From Aspidapion aeneum (lineage: Eukaryota; Arthropoda; Insecta; Coleoptera; Brentidae), in NCBI GenBank assembly GCA_963576565.1, contig OY755042.1, positions 6,128,112 through 6,192,111 of the forward strand: a stretch of DNA of 64,000 nucleotides, written 5' to 3'. The position numbers and the translations under genes were made by a program. Position 1 is the stretch's first letter; each line of letters opens with the position of its first letter. Under the pieces are notes generated by a model that made no database searches, was not told the DNA's origin, and saw only the letters and a list, made by a program, of their open reading frames with translations. Below, in pieces: positions 1 to 11,936 of this stretch.

Positions 1-133
1 TACTTTAATAAGTAGACTATTCGGATGTGTCAGCAATGAGTTAGTTTAAAGAGAAAGAAACATTTTTGTTAAAGATACATTATTGCTTTACTTAATGGAA
101 AAGTTACACATGCAACGATATCCCATCAGCATT

Positions 134-1300
134 TTATGTCAGGTACTTGAATAGGTCAATAAATAATATTAAAACAGTAAATAAAAATAACGAAAGTAAT
201 AAAAATTTATAAAAAAAACAAATAAATAAATAATAGATAAATAATAAATAAATAAAAAGAACTCTATAAATTAAAAAAAAATTTCCAGACCGGATTCTTT
301 CGGAATGGTACCAAGAATTGAGGCAGCATTTACTTTTAATTTTTTTACTAATATCAAAAATTAGGTTTTTAGCTCGGTTTTTAGCTTCATCACCCCAAGG
401 ACAAAATGTCCTCAACACTAAAAGGTACATAACATATTTTTTGTGTTTTGCTTCTTGACCACTACATGCAGCTTCACCGGCTTTAATAGATGTTTTTTTA
501 ATATATGTATCGGCCATCGTGTCCCTACATGTAGCGTCCCACAGAAGTGCCCTGCCTGCTTTCCAATGCACTAAAGATGCCCCGCTTCCCATCCGCTCGA
601 CAAATACCAAGCGGCTCCAATACGGCTGGAATATTAGCTGATTGTAGGGACCGCTTGATAATATCGTTTATCATACTGTGTCTCGACAACCTTCCTGCAC
701 TATTTTTACAGCATAGCCCGTAAAGGCCATAAATGTCTACAATTTTGCCTCAAGTGCAAGTATGTTGCCGACTCTTAAAGAGACAGAAATGCGAAACGAT
801 GAGTCATCCAAGAGATTACCCAATGATGCAGCAGGCAAAGCTTTAAGCCAAGCGGCGTTACTTTCAGCTTCTTGAAGAGCCAAAAGACCCGCTTAGTCTC
901 TCGGATTTTGTTCGTTACTAATAATTTGTTCAATAAAAACCTTACATAGGGCTGAATCAAAGTCTTTTTGGGATTTTAAATTTGAAGTATCTGTAATGTT
1001 GTGATGAATTATATTTTGAAAATATGTTAGATTCTAAGTAAACATCATCTGGTATGTCAATAATATAAGAAGGAAGTATGGAAGAAATAATCGAAGAATT
1101 GTTTGTAGACCAAGAAAAGCAGAAAAACATAAGAGTTAAACTGTCGCGAATTCCAAGACCTCCGAAATTTACAGGCAATGTGCATTGTTTACAGAATTTT
1201 TCATTTAAAATACAATTGGTAATACTTTCAAGACAATCTTTTAAAATGTTATCAAAACGTTCTAAACAGTTAGTGGCTCTCCAACAAGAAGCACATCGTA
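134..1300 (-). pseudogene. Decayed retroelement-associated ORF, C-terminal part
   Basis: Reading the minus strand from about 1180 down to 134 gives, across at least two frameshifts, pieces of a C-terminal domain common in repetitive proteins of many animals. Visible blocks are FGGLGIR, then SLRVGNILALEA, YGLYGLCCKNSAGRLSRH, a DGKR block, and finally WKAGRALLWDATCRDT followed by TSIKAGEAA. Databases often label such proteins reverse-transcriptase-like, because the domain sits at the C-terminus of retroelement polyproteins. No reverse transcriptase core is seen here, so this is a truncated, inactive tail. The stretch 134-300 is AT-rich and no longer coding-like. The family is recognised from memory of its motif pattern; the exact element clade is not known. 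Confidence 0.6.
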
Positions 1301-1590
1301 AAAAGTAAGTAATGCGTGGTATTGAAAATAAATGTTTAGAAGAAAATATGCCGTATGTGAAATGATTAAAGATAATTTTTTTGCAAAAACTAAAAATGTC
1401 AATAAATAAATAATATTTATTCTATTTATCATTTTGCTGTCCTACTTAAATTTATAAAGGGCATTTTATAATAAATTAACCAGAAAACAGGTGGTTTCGA
1501 AGTACCTCATAAATTTTTTAAAAACCTAGTATGAAAAACATATTTTTTTTTATCCATTCGCAAGATTTTAACAAAATTTTCTGAAGGAAA
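1301..1590. other. Non-coding AT-rich gap
   Basis: No gene, exon or repeat signature was recognised here. The stretch separates the decayed retroelement tail from the tandem duplication that follows. Confidence 0.4.
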
Positions 1591-1591
1591 A

Positions 1592-2330
1592 ATGATAGGT
1601 TTACCAGGATCTCGGAACAATCAGAAATTAGTGATTTTCGGTTTACGCCTAAGCATACAGACAGACACCTGTTTTCAAAATTAAAATTCCCGTCCTGTAT
1701 GCATCAACCGATTTTACTTTTTTTCTGTATACTAAACAGCAGTACAAAATTTAGGGAAAAACAAATTTGCACATTTTGCAAACATTGTAATTGAAAGAGC
1801 CTTTGTGTTATATTTTAAATGTCTGCAAAAAAAACTCAGTTATAAATCTTGAATTATTTGTCAAGAACTCTGTTTCTTAGTAAGATACACTCTTTTGTAA
1901 GCAATTTGACCAGCTTTTAAAAAGCTGATAGGTTTACCAGGATCTCGGAACAATCAGAAATTAGTGATACTTCAAAATATATTTTTTTAATTAAATATCG
2001 GGTCGATTAGACCTGCTAGGCCAGCTATCTTTCGGTTTACGCCCAAACATACAGACAGACACCTGTTTTCAAAATGAATAATTCCGTCCTGTATGCATCA
2101 ACCGATTTTACTTTTTTTTTTCTGTATACTAAACAGCAGTACAAAATTTAGGGAAAAACAAATTTGAACATTTTGCAAACATTGTAACTGAAAGAGCCTT
2201 TGTGTTATATTTTAAATGTCTGCAAAAAAAACTCAGTTATAAATCTTGAAATATTTGTCAAGAACTCTGTTTCTTAGTAAGATACACTCTTTTGTGAGCA
2301 ATTTGACCAGCCTTTAAAAAGCTTCTTAAT
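1592..2330. repeat. Two-copy tandem duplication, about 340 bp unit
   Basis: Two direct copies begin at about 1592 and 1928, each opening with ataggtttaccaggatctcg. Both contain the phrases acagacagacacctgttttc, gtcctgtatgcatcaaccga and gaaagagcctttgtgttata. The second copy carries about 63 extra bases near 1969-2032, just before the shared ttcggtttacgcc phrase. No protein is evident. The copies differ by only a few substitutions elsewhere, so the duplication is fairly recent. Confidence 0.85.
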
Positions 2331-3201
2331 TTTTACAAAGTGATTATATCATTCATAAAATTTGAAAAAATAAGATGTTCTTCGAAGTACTGACGCGACC
2401 CCAAAAAAATGAAAAATAATTTGGTGTGGCCATAAACTATACTCAATGAGTGTAATTTTTTAAAATTAAAATGAAGACATTTTTTTTCTTGTCTACATGG
2501 CTATAGCGGGGAGCTTAAACGAAAAAATGTGTATTTTGATTTAGTTAGGAAAAAATAGTTTTATACTTTTTTATTGTCTTTTTGAAATAAAAGTGATCCG
2601 GTTTTACTTTTTTTACTTTTATTTCACAATTATAAGACAATAAAAAACTATAAAACTTTAAACCAGATTTTCTCAAAACGTAAAATTTCTACATGCGGCT
2701 TTGTTCTTAGGGACGGCAATATAAGTGTAAATTATACAATTAAACAAAGTAAAGGCGTAAATTATTGTTACGATTCGGTTCGGTTCCAACTATTAAAAAA
2801 CTTTTTTTAAAAACAAAATTGAGATAACGCCGAAAATGTAAAAAATAATGGGTGTATCGTGATGTCTGTCTGTGTGTGTGTATATATTATTTCTGTCCGT
2901 AACACGAAGGCTTCTAAAGCGCTGAACCGATTTGCATAAAATTTTTAGGTAAAATAGGGTTCGATACTCTTACGAGCTGATTAAATTTTGGTCAAAATCC
3001 ATTAATGGTAATGAGTTTTTTGACAATTAAAACTTTAAAAAATTCAAACTTTTTAACGGAGCATTGCATCAATATACAGTTTTCGGAATATAGTAGACGA
3101 CACTTTGCTCAATAATTTGTGTTATAACCAAAAACTTCATAGGAGCTTTAGTTTCTGAGATATTTACACAAAACTGTTTTTAAGGCTAATATATTATCAT
3201 C
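2331..3201. repeat. AT-rich repeat-like stretch with a microsatellite
   Basis: No exon is seen. Around 2861-3060 there is a TGTCTGTCTGTGTG-type microsatellite followed by text resembling gctgaaccgatttgcataaa. This combination recurs in many arthropod dispersed repeats and in the DINE-1-like elements of this window. The flanking bases are AT-rich without recognisable features. Confidence 0.4.
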
Positions 3202-3379
3202 ATCAAAACGAATTTTATAATTCACACAAAGGTATGTGTGCCTAACTTGCGAGTGTCAGAAGGAGAGGGAAGAGTTGATTTTGGTTATTTTCCTACTTAC
3301 ACAAGGTTGCATCTCTAGACGTATGTTTCTGTGTGTTTCACGTCATCAGTAGAGAACAGCAAACCCAGGTAAGCCAATT

Positions 3380-3990
3380 CAGGGCTATCAAAATGGACGG
3401 GCCACGATCCTCCACTTTGTTGACGTCACATCCGGGGCTGATTTTTTTGATGGTCACATTACGACACAGCTGATTGTCTTTAACATATTGAAGTTGGAAT
3501 GACGGTTCATGGATATTTGATTTTTTTTTTTAAATAAAGCCGTTTTTGAGATTGTTTTTACTATATTCTCGCAGAACAATTTTTTTTAAATGTATAGTAA
3601 GCCCTAATTTTTCATAGCCGCTTCATTAGCTCACACAAAAATTAAGTTTAAAGTAGAAGCGAATGTGACAATCACATATGACAAAGTCAAATACATGTCA
3701 AATATAACAGTTGGCATGTGGTACATGACGGGTAATTTGAATTCAAAATAAGGAATGCTAAATCTTGAAGATTTAAACCTTTTAATCATGTTGCTTCCTT
3801 ACAAACCTTTGGTGGAATATCGGGATGGTGTCTGAGAATATTTCACTGAAATTTTGCGGAAATCTGTAGTGCCATTTTGAAAATATCATAAAAAAACGTC
3901 TGACCTCCCATAAGACCCAATGTAAAATTGAGCCCCGGGAGAACAGCTGATTTTTTCAGGGTCGTGGCCTCTATTTTTGTGTTGGCCTTG
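3380..3990. mobile_element. Non-autonomous TIR transposon, copy 1 (7-bp target duplication)
   Basis: This 611-bp unit begins CAGGGCTATCAAAATGG and ends with TTGTGTTGGCCTTG. The ends form an imperfect terminal inverted repeat of about 32 bp. It is flanked by the exact direct repeat GCCAATT at 3373-3379 and 3991-3997. Removing it rejoins the arm of the surrounding foldback element, which confirms the boundaries. It has no coding capacity. Two further copies lie at 16812-17423 and 51344-51964. Confidence 0.85.
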
Positions 3991-4483
3991 GCCAATTTTA
4001 ACCAAAACCAACTCCTACATATGAAATACTCGCGGCGGTGCCATGTGAGTAAACTACAAGGTGTAGCGCCATCTAGCGGACTGGCTCGAGTACTCGAAAG
4101 TTTAAGCACACTGGCATCGTCTTGTCTGAGACGCCGAATCTATGACAAGTTTCGTCCATTAATGTGGTATTAAAACCACGTAATCACGTAGCAACTAAAA
4201 GGCCGTACTGCCCGAAGCATAGTGTGATAAAAGGCTAGCTAGGAAGGTGTGAGATCCGTCATGGATCCATTTATTTTACGTGTTTCCTTCCATTGGATCA
4301 AAATACGTGCATTTATATCAATATATGTAGCAAATTCAAATAGATTCAATCAGTTTTTTCTGTCCGCACGCCAGCAATCAAAACAAATCATAACCAATGA
4401 TATAGCTTTACTTTTTGAAGTGTGTTTTAAATGTTTTGTGTTATTTGTGTGTCAAATTATAATAAAGCAGGAATAAAGATTTT

Positions 4484-5990
4484 ATTAAACTTTCGAGTGC
4501 TCGAGCCAGTCCGCTAGATGGCGCTACACCTTGGAGTTTACTCGCATTGCACCGCCGCGAGTATTTCATATGTAGGAGTTGGTTTTGGTTAAAACTGGCT
4601 TACCTGGGTTTGCTGTTCTCTACTGATGACGTGAAACACACAGAAGCGTACGTCTAGAGATGCAACCTTGTGTAAGTAGGAAAACAACCAAAATCAACTC
4701 TTCCCTCTCATACCTTTGTGTGAAGTATAAAATTCGTTTTGATTTTTATCGATCCACACACAGCACGTTTTCCATCTTTCTTCTTTGCATATGCTTCGGG
4801 CAGTACGGCCTTTTAGTTGCTACGTGGTTACGTGGTTTTAATACCACATTAATGGACGAAACTTGTCATGGATGGCGCTTCGGCGTCTCAGACAAGACGA
4901 TGCCAGTGTGCTTAAACTTTCGAGTGCTCGAGCCAGTCCGCTAGATGGCGCTACACCTTGAAGTTTACTCGCATTGCACCGCCGCGAGTATTTCATATGT
5001 AGGAGTTGGTTTTGGTTAAAATTGGCTTACCTGGGTTTGCTGTTCTCTACTGATGACGTGAAACACACAGAAGCATACGTCTAGAGATGCAACCTTGTGT
5101 AAGTAGAAAAACAACCAAAATCAACTCTTCCCTCTCATACCTTTGTGTGAAGTATAAAATTCGTTTTGATTTTTATCGATCCACACACAGCACGTTTTCC
5201 ATATTTCTTCTTTGCATATGTTTCGGGCAGTACGGCCTTTTAGTTCCTACGTGATTACGGGGTTTTAATACTTATTAATGGACGAAACTTGTCATAGATG
5301 GCGCTTCGGCGTCTCAGACAAGACGATGCCAGTGTGCTTAAACTTTCGAGTGCTCGAGCCAGTCCGCTAGATGGCGCTACACCTTGGAGTTTACTCGCAT
5401 TGCACCGCCGCGAGTATTTCATATGTAGGAGTTGGTTTTGGTTAAAATTGGCTTACCTGGGTTTGCTGTTCTCTACTGATGACGTGAAACACACAGAAGC
5501 GTACGTCTAGAGATGCAACCTTGTGTAAGTAGGAAAACAACCAAAATCAACTCTTCCCTCTCATATCTTTGTGTGAAGTATAAAATTCGTTTTGATTTTT
5601 ATCGATCCACACACAGCACGTTTTGCATCTTTCTTCTTTGCATATGCTTCGGGTAGTACGGCCTTTTAGTTGCTACGTGATTACGTGGTTTTAATACCAC
5701 ATTAATGGACGAAACTTGTCATAGATGGCGCTTCGGCGTCTCAGACAAGACGATGCCAGTGTGCTTAAACTTTCGAGTGCTCGAGCCAGTCCGCTAGATG
5801 GCGCTACACCTTGGAGTTTACTCGCATTGCACCGCCGCGAGTATTTCATATGTAGGAGTTGATTTTGGTTAAAAGTGGCTTACCTGGGTTTGCTGTTCTC
5901 TACTGATGACGTGAAACACACAGAAACGTACGTCTAGAGATGCAACCTTGTGTAAGTAGGAAAACAACCAAAATCAACCCTTCCCTCTCC
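4484..5990. repeat. Tandem array, 427-bp unit, about 3.5 copies
   Basis: The phrase gagtgctcgagccagtccgc recurs near 4495, 4922, 5348 and 5775, a spacing of 426-427 bp. Each unit contains the gatggcgctacacctt, gatgacgtgaaacacacaga and tttcgggcagtacggcc phrases. The units differ by only a few substitutions. The array forms the right arm of the foldback element, and the inverted counterpart sits at about 3990-4160. Short open frames inside it are by-products of the repeat. Confidence 0.9.
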
Positions 5991-6069
5991 TTCTGACACT
6001 CGCAAGTTAGGCACACATACCTTTGTGTGAAGTATAAAATTCGTTTTGATAAAGATTTTATTATTTTAC

Positions 6070-6243
6070 CTGAAGAATTTCACCCTCTAACTGCGTCGTT
6101 TCGCTGGATGTGTTTAAATTCGCATCGACAGTGGTGGACGAATACCACCCCACCCACTGAGGGAACCAACTTTCCAGAACTCCGCGCCCTCTGCTGGAAA
6201 TATTGACAGCGTGGTCAGGTAGAATTACGGTGCTCATTGCAAG
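6070..6243 (-). CDS. Vps13D: Vps13D exon 9 (174 nt)
   Basis: This exon encodes 58 residues starting LAMSTVILPDHAVNIS and containing the conserved LESWFPQWVGWY block. That block corresponds to the LQSWFPGWGGWYG block that follows the N-terminal chorein region in animal VPS13D. VPS13D is a large bridge protein that moves lipids between membranes at ER, mitochondrial and peroxisomal contact sites. On the minus strand the acceptor is ...ttttag at 6244-6245 and the donor is CAG|gtaaaa at 6068-6069. The exon starts and ends in phase 0, joining exon 8 directly (...KVLRE then LAMS). No later exon was found to the left, so the gene continues outside the window. Confidence 0.88.
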
Positions 6244-6741
6244 CTAAAATAAATGACTTAATAATATTTCAAGCAATCCTTGATTGCGTTCAGAAATAAA
6301 CAATTTCTATAACAATGGGTGCATTTATCTAATATTAGTTAGGGTCCTTGTAGTGGCTTCCACACACCTAACGCTGCTGATATCAATGTAGCTTTGATTC
6401 AGAAACAGTCGATCTGTTAAGATGGCATAAAGAGATTAGGGTTGATTATTGGTTGCATTCTCTACTATAAGACGGGTGTTGGTAATTTAGGTCTAAATCA
6501 TGTTTTGTTGTAGTCGGCAGAATTTTTCTATATACTGGGTATAATATGCCAGCTTAGTCAAACTCAGTAGATACATGGGTACAATGGACCAATAAGGGTC
6601 TAGTTACATGTAGGTCCAGTACAAGGACTGTACACGGAGAATAGGACGGTCCACTTCCATAAGCCCCATATATTACAATTTCGTGACGTCATGGTCCACT
6701 GTAGGCGTAATATATATAATAGTGTTTTAAATATATTTAAT
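6244..6741. other. Vps13D intron 8, left-hand part
   Basis: This stretch lies between exon 9 and the dispersed repeat at 6742. It contains several gtccact and gtacaatgg-type short phrases around 6565-6680. No exon, RNA gene or recognised transposon end was identified. Confidence 0.4.
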
Positions 6742-7345
6742 AATCAAACAAGTTTCGTGGCTAATCGGGCAAAAAGGAGTTTTTGTTTCTCTCATATTTT
6801 TCCGTGGGTAGCCTGAAAGCAAGATCTAATGGACACCTAATAAGTGTTGACAGTTAACTGTTTCGTCCTTATGGGACTCCTCAGAACACTGCTGGTCAAT
6901 GTGACAAATCTTGCGAAGTTAATTAGACGGTTTTGTCTCTAATCAAATGTACATAGTGAGAAAACTATCGCAAGACGCGCCTATCTACCGAGATACGAGA
7001 GAAACAAAAAACAAAAGCAGGCTAAAACTGCTATAGAATATCGATCAATGAAAAGATCGAATGCAAATAAAAGAAAACAAACTATAGACCGTGACCTACG
7101 ACAGCTCTTTATCTTTCAGGCCGGATCAACACATAATGCATTTTTACTCGTCATCAAGACAGTGAGCGTCAATCAACGGAATTTTTAAGCCAAATAATAC
7201 TAACAAACGTGGAATTTCGTACCCGTGAATTTAAAAATCAAACAAGTTTCGTGGCTAATCGGGCAAAAAGGAGTTTTTGTTTCTCTCATATTTTTCCGTG
7301 GGTAGCCTAAAAGCTTAACCTCACGGGGGTCCAAGATCTAATTAG
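6742..7345 (+). mobile_element. Dispersed repeat family with partial tandem duplication
   Basis: The phrase aatcaaacaagtttcgtggc followed by taatcgggcaaaaaggag occurs at 6747 and again at 7237. The first copy runs about 440 bp to gtcaatcaacggaattttt. The second is cut by a foldback insertion near 7345 and resumes at about 9836. Other copies, both reversed, are at 23230-23425 and 25365-25848. No coding region or transposase is visible. A SINE-like or non-autonomous element of unknown class is likely. The two direct copies are not convincing LTRs. Confidence 0.65.
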
Positions 7346-9835
7346 CTTGTCTAACGAACTGTCACGATCAGCTGTTTTTCGATCCAAGATAGTCGCCATA
7401 GAACAAACAAAGCGTTTTCCCATAAGCCGCAATGTTAACAAAAACGTAATTTTTAAAAAAAGTGAAACGATTTAATTTACAACAAAGATGCTGTTTTAAG
7501 TATTGAACCTTTGTACACAAGGGAAAAATGCGTTTTTCTTAAAAAAAATCAATTGAAGCCAGTAAAAAATAAATAAAAGGGACTATGTTTTGTTCAAAAG
7601 TCAGGTTAGGTTTTTATTTACTTTTGTTTTTGGACAGTTTTTTACTCAGTTTGAATCATTATTATTAGTTTCTGTGCTGTTATGAATTGTGGCAGCTGGG
7701 GAGAGCTTGATAATGTTAGTTTTGATGGAATGCCAAGTATTTTGACCTTAAAAAATCATCTTGATTTAAATGAACTAGGTATCAGCTCAAAGAAGGGAAG
7801 AGAAAGTGGATAAGTGCTCTATTACCTGACTTAACAGAGGATAAATTGAAAAATTCGAAAGTTTTTTGTCAGGTTTGTTTTGGATAAATGTGTAACTGCC
7901 ATTTTGGCAACATTTTCTATTGGGATCTTTTTTTGTGCTTGAGTGGACCTTTTGCAGAAGTGTAACATAGAATTGTGTTAAACTGTAAGAAATATTTCAC
8001 TATGATTTTTTTACTATTCTAGGCAAGCAACTTTCAAAACTAGGATACAGCAATGATCATGACTGGGTCTCTCCTGAATGGATTATTGTTTCAAAACGGT
8101 TGAAGAATTTTAAAAATGATGGTTGAAAAAAGGGTCCAGAGAAGAAAGAAAAGGAAACCAATATGAGGTTAAAGTGTGAATAATGAGCTGAACCAAATTT
8201 GTACACCATCCTACAGAACTCTTAAATAAACTTTTGGTAGTGTAGCATCCTGTATAGTGTCGAGTTAAGTCCTGTATCATCAAAGTTTCTTTTTCTTAAT
8301 TAAATATTTATTTTACAGACCTCAAAACAGTTTAGAATAAACTGGTGAATTTGTCAATCTCCCTAACTCAAACCTCTTTTTATCTTAAACTATTTTGGTG
8401 CAAATTTTCCTTTATTTCCATGCTTTTTGACACCTAAAATTTGTATAGTATCTGACTGGACCTACTACAAGTCCTGTTGTGAAATTTCTACGGTACTGTT
8501 CTGAGCTAATTACCAATTATCATTAATAATAGATGGAAAAAAAAGTAATCTTTGTTGACTTTGATGACCACAAGAAAAACAAATTTCTCAGATATTCTTT
8601 TCAATTTCTCTCAAAAAAACTTGGGTTCTAATACTCCTAATGGGTCATATGCTGTTACACCCAATTGTAGAGTAGAGTATATATTTATTTGCATAAACTT
8701 TTAGATACATAATTGAGCAAATATTGTTACAAAAAAACAGTAATAAAAGTAATAGTAACAGTAGTAATACGACAGCGAATATTGTACTGTTGTAAAATTT
8801 GAACAGTACTTACTGTTGTGAGCTGATGAACCTTAGGTTTGACCGTACTTAAGCCCTATGTATTATAGTTCATGGAAAATCATATGGTGATGTACGGTGT
8901 GTGAGGCCAATGACAAGGAAAAACTGTATTTTAATTTTGCAAGTTTTTTTTTATATGTTTACTTATATTTTTTTAAATAAACATATTTTGTAAAGTACTT
9001 ATTAGAAGTTTGCTTGACCAACCTCGGTTGGAACTCATATGTGCATATTGATCTGTTGGACTGACCTACCTATAAGTTGTGCCTCTTTTTCATGTCACTA
9101 CTGGAGGGTTAAAACAATTAAACTTTGTCTAAACCTAAAAATCATAATGAAATATTTTTAACAGTTTAACGCTATAGAAGGCCTATTACTTAGCAAAAGG
9201 TTTAGTCAAGTACAACAAAAGATCCTAATAGAAAACCTGAATCTGATGAGAAAAGTTTAGTCTATTTCAATTTCGTCTCTGTTAAGTGAGCCTTGAAGAG
9301 AGCTCTTTGAATAGAACTACTTTCCCCTACCTTGGGCTGATAGTTCATTGATTCATTGGTCAAAAAACTTCAAAAACCTTTAGAGGACTCATGATGTTGT
9401 ACTTTATGCTATTTTTTCTGTTTATTCATGAAATATATGGAAAATGTCTAAAAAAATATGTGGTTTGGGGAGGGGGTCCGGGCCCCTAGCGCCCCGCCCC
9501 CTTGGTGCACCCATGTCATAATTCAAAAAAAGTGAAAAAACTAGAAAAAAAGTTAAAAAAAAAACAAAATAAACAAAAACATAACCTACTTTTTTGAAGA
9601 AAACATGGTCCCTTTTATTTTAGATTTTCTCGCTTTAGTTTAATATTTTTAAGAAAAACGCATTTTTCCCATACGCACAAAGGATCTGTTCTTAAAACTG
9701 ATTAATTTTTGAGACTAAAGCTCTTGTCATTTTTGTAAAATTTACGTTTTTGTTAACATTACGGCTTATGGGAAATCGGTTTGTTTGTCCTATGGAAGAC
9801 ATCTTGGATTTGATCATATGTTTTGTAAGACAGCC
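7346..9835. mobile_element. Foldback element with about 260-bp inverted arms
   Basis: The segment 7375-7640 is the imperfect reverse complement of 9537-9800. Shared phrases are cccataagccg, atgttaacaaaaacgtaa, gggaaaaatgcgtttttctt and aaaataaaagggac. Outer ends resemble TAGnnxTGTCTwACrAA in both orientations. The interior of about 1.9 kb (7641-9536) has no recognised gene. A short plus-strand frame from 7684 (MNCGSWGELDNVSFDG) is unassigned. A GC-rich fragment at 9465-9515 resembles one at 36990-37035. The element interrupts a member of the 6742 family. Confidence 0.6.
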
Positions 9836-9993
9836 CTATGTACACCTAATAAGTGTTGACAGTTAACTGTTTCGTATTTATGGGACTCCTCAGAACACTG
9901 CTGATCAATGTGACAAATCTTGCGAAGTTAAATAGACGGTATATCGATATACGAGAGAAACAAAAAACAAAAGCAGGCTAAAACTGCTATAGT
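9836..9993 (+). mobile_element. Continuation of the interrupted 6742-family repeat
   Basis: The text cacctaataagtgttgacag to gcaggctaaaactgctatag matches 6829-7036 in order, with about 50 bases deleted. It is the right remnant of the second 6742-family copy after insertion of the foldback element. Confidence 0.7.
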
Positions 9994-10041
9994 AAAACAT
10001 GTATTATTAAAAAAACTTGTATTTTTAATTAATTTTCATAC

Positions 10042-10165
10042 CTCTCTTAGAACCTTTATTTCCTCGTATTCTCTCTCCCATTCAACTTCATCTTTTAACT
10101 TTCTTTCCTCAATTGATAAAGTGCTCGACGGGGATATAAGTAACTTTTTGTAAACTTCAACATAC
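10042..10165 (-). CDS. Vps13D: Vps13D exon 8 (124 nt)
   Basis: One base plus 41 codons. The peptide contains YVEVYKKLL, then SPSSTLSIEERKLKDEVE and ends EIKVLRE. This is the charged helix that follows the chorein core in VPS13 proteins, where human VPS13D reads SFEELKILREL. The minus-strand acceptor is tttttttag at 10166-10167 and the donor is GAG|gtatga at 10040-10041. The first base completes the AAG codon split with exon 7, and the end is phase 0, matching exon 9. Codon phase, splice signals and family order agree. Confidence 0.92.
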
Positions 10166-11215
10166 CTAAAAAAATGTGGTTGTCAGTTCATTAAAAACAA
10201 TAAAGCAGCATTGTCCATAAAAATTAAGAAAGAGTTTTGTAGTGACGCAATTTAGGAGATAATTTACCATTAATGTAACGCCCTTAGTTTTACATTTTTG
10301 TAACTACAAAACATTTTATTTTATTTGTATTGATTTTTTCAAATTTAATTTCAATCCGGTGTTAAGAATAAATAACATTCGATATATTGGGATCCAAAAA
10401 CCATTATATGTTTTTTGCACATTCCAAATTGTAAATATTAAAATTAAAACTGGAGCATACCAAATCACACCTCTCGATGTGTCCTTGTTTAACACACCTG
10501 ATATTCCGATTACTTATTTCCTCTAAACTGACCCATTTAAAATACGAGTACCTTGAATGGAGTCAATGAACGAGAAACTGAAACAACGAAATAGATATCA
10601 TTTCTCGTGGTTTTGACCCAGTCAAACGCAAACTCAATTTTACAAAAACTACGCTCGCCAAGACGCGTACCGCCCTTGCCAAATTAAAACTACTTACTAA
10701 TTAGTGTTAAACTAAACCTGATTAAAAAACGAAATCATTAAGCCGCGATCGTGCAAAACTTAACAGTGCCGTAAAAATAAGCAAGTGCCGTTAAAAGATA
10801 AAACCTGTCAAGTGAAAAGTGAAGCTAAAACGAAGACAAACCACAATCGGATTACTCCATTTCCATAGTACCCATTTCCTTGTATTGAAAACCATCGAGG
10901 TATGTTTTATTTTCAATAACTCTCTTTCTTTCGTTTTAATACCCATCAATGGTCGTTGCCCCACCTCATTGGGTCAGGTTAAATTACGTTCTGCTGTTCT
11001 CGCGCTCCCTATTGTTTACAGTAGGTGCTCGAATAAGTGGTAGTTTATAGTTCCTTAGCGACGAAGCTATTACGCATTTGGCCAACAAATAACAATCATA
11101 TAGGAACGTACCATATATATTTTTTTAATATATATACTCGACCGTTGTATATTGTGACATCTACTTTAAAACATTGTGTGATCGAAAAATAAAAAATATG
11201 AAATGATATTAATTT
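10166..11215. other. Vps13D intron 7, unannotated part
   Basis: About 1 kb of intron between exon 8 and a DINE-1-like element. No conserved exon, RNA or transposon end was recognised. A possible reading frame at 10819-11043 has no recognisable domain and is probably chance. Confidence 0.4.
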
Positions 11216-11936
11216 TAGCTCACACATATACTACACTATAGTAGTGTGAGCTATGGTGATCCGAATTTTTTCGAGAAAAAAAAAGTTGCTCCGATTTCAA
11301 AATTTTTTATATATCTGCGTTTCAGATGATTTTGAAACTTTTTTGTTGCGCCGTCTGTCTGTATGTCTGTCTGTCTGTAACGACCAACGCGCATAACTCA
11401 AAAACCGCTTGGCCGATTTTAATGAAATTTGGTACCTAGGCTGGGTCTTGGGTCGAGATGGTCCCATTTAAAAATGAACAAAATCCACCGAACAGAAACC
11501 AAATAAAAGGGTGGGGGTAGTTTCCAAAAATTAGAGTTTATGTGAAAATATGGCGTGTGTGATATCAAACGAAAGGTAATTGAGTCTGCAGTTAAACAAA
11601 ATACATTTTAATTTATTTAAAAAAAAAGGGTGGGGGTATATTTTAAAAATTAGAGTTTAAGTGAAAATATGGCGTGTGTGATATCAAACGAAAGGTAATT
11701 GAATCCGGAGTTTAACAAAATACATTTTAGTTTTTTGTTTTTTTAAGGGTGGGGGTAGATTTCAAAAATTTGAGTTTATGTCAAAACATGGCTTGTGTGG
11801 TATGAAACAAAAGGTAATTTAGTCTGGAGTTAAATAAAATATATTTCAGTTTTTAGTTATATTAGCTCACACGTACACTATAACTATAGTACCTAGTGTG
11901 AGCTTAGGGGCCCATATATTGGCAGAGTATTTTTTT
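11216..11936 (+). mobile_element. DINE-1/HINE-like element, copy 1
   Basis: It begins TAGCTCACACATATACTA, within a 36-nt perfect-looking hairpin, and ends after a second hairpin (agctcacacgtacactat...tagtgtgagct) followed by GGCAGAGTATTTTTT. A GTCT microsatellite lies near 11358. It is followed by the cgcgcataactcaaaaaccg phrase and by three internal repeats of about 118 bp, each starting gggtgggggta. T-rich flanks, end hairpins, GTCY-type microsatellite and no coding fit Helentron-associated elements; the class is inferred. Confidence 0.65.

Larger units (their letters stand above)
3202..6050. mobile_element. Long-TIR foldback element with internal tandem array
   Basis: The left end begins ATCAAAACGAATTTTATA and the right end finishes with its reverse complement. 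The arms stay complementary through the TGTGTGCCTAACTTGCGAGTG phrase and for about 250 bp or more, so the whole unit can fold back. The left arm is broken by a separate 611-bp transposon (3380-3990). The right arm has expanded into a 427-bp tandem array. No transposase was found and no clear target-site duplication is visible. A related single-unit copy lies at 54617-54990. The class is uncertain; the architecture resembles foldback elements. Confidence 0.7.

Noticed and set aside
6742..7345. Direct repeats that could be LTRs
   Set aside because: No primer-binding site, polypurine tract or gag-pol frame between them, and related single copies occur elsewhere; a tandemly duplicated dispersed repeat fits better.
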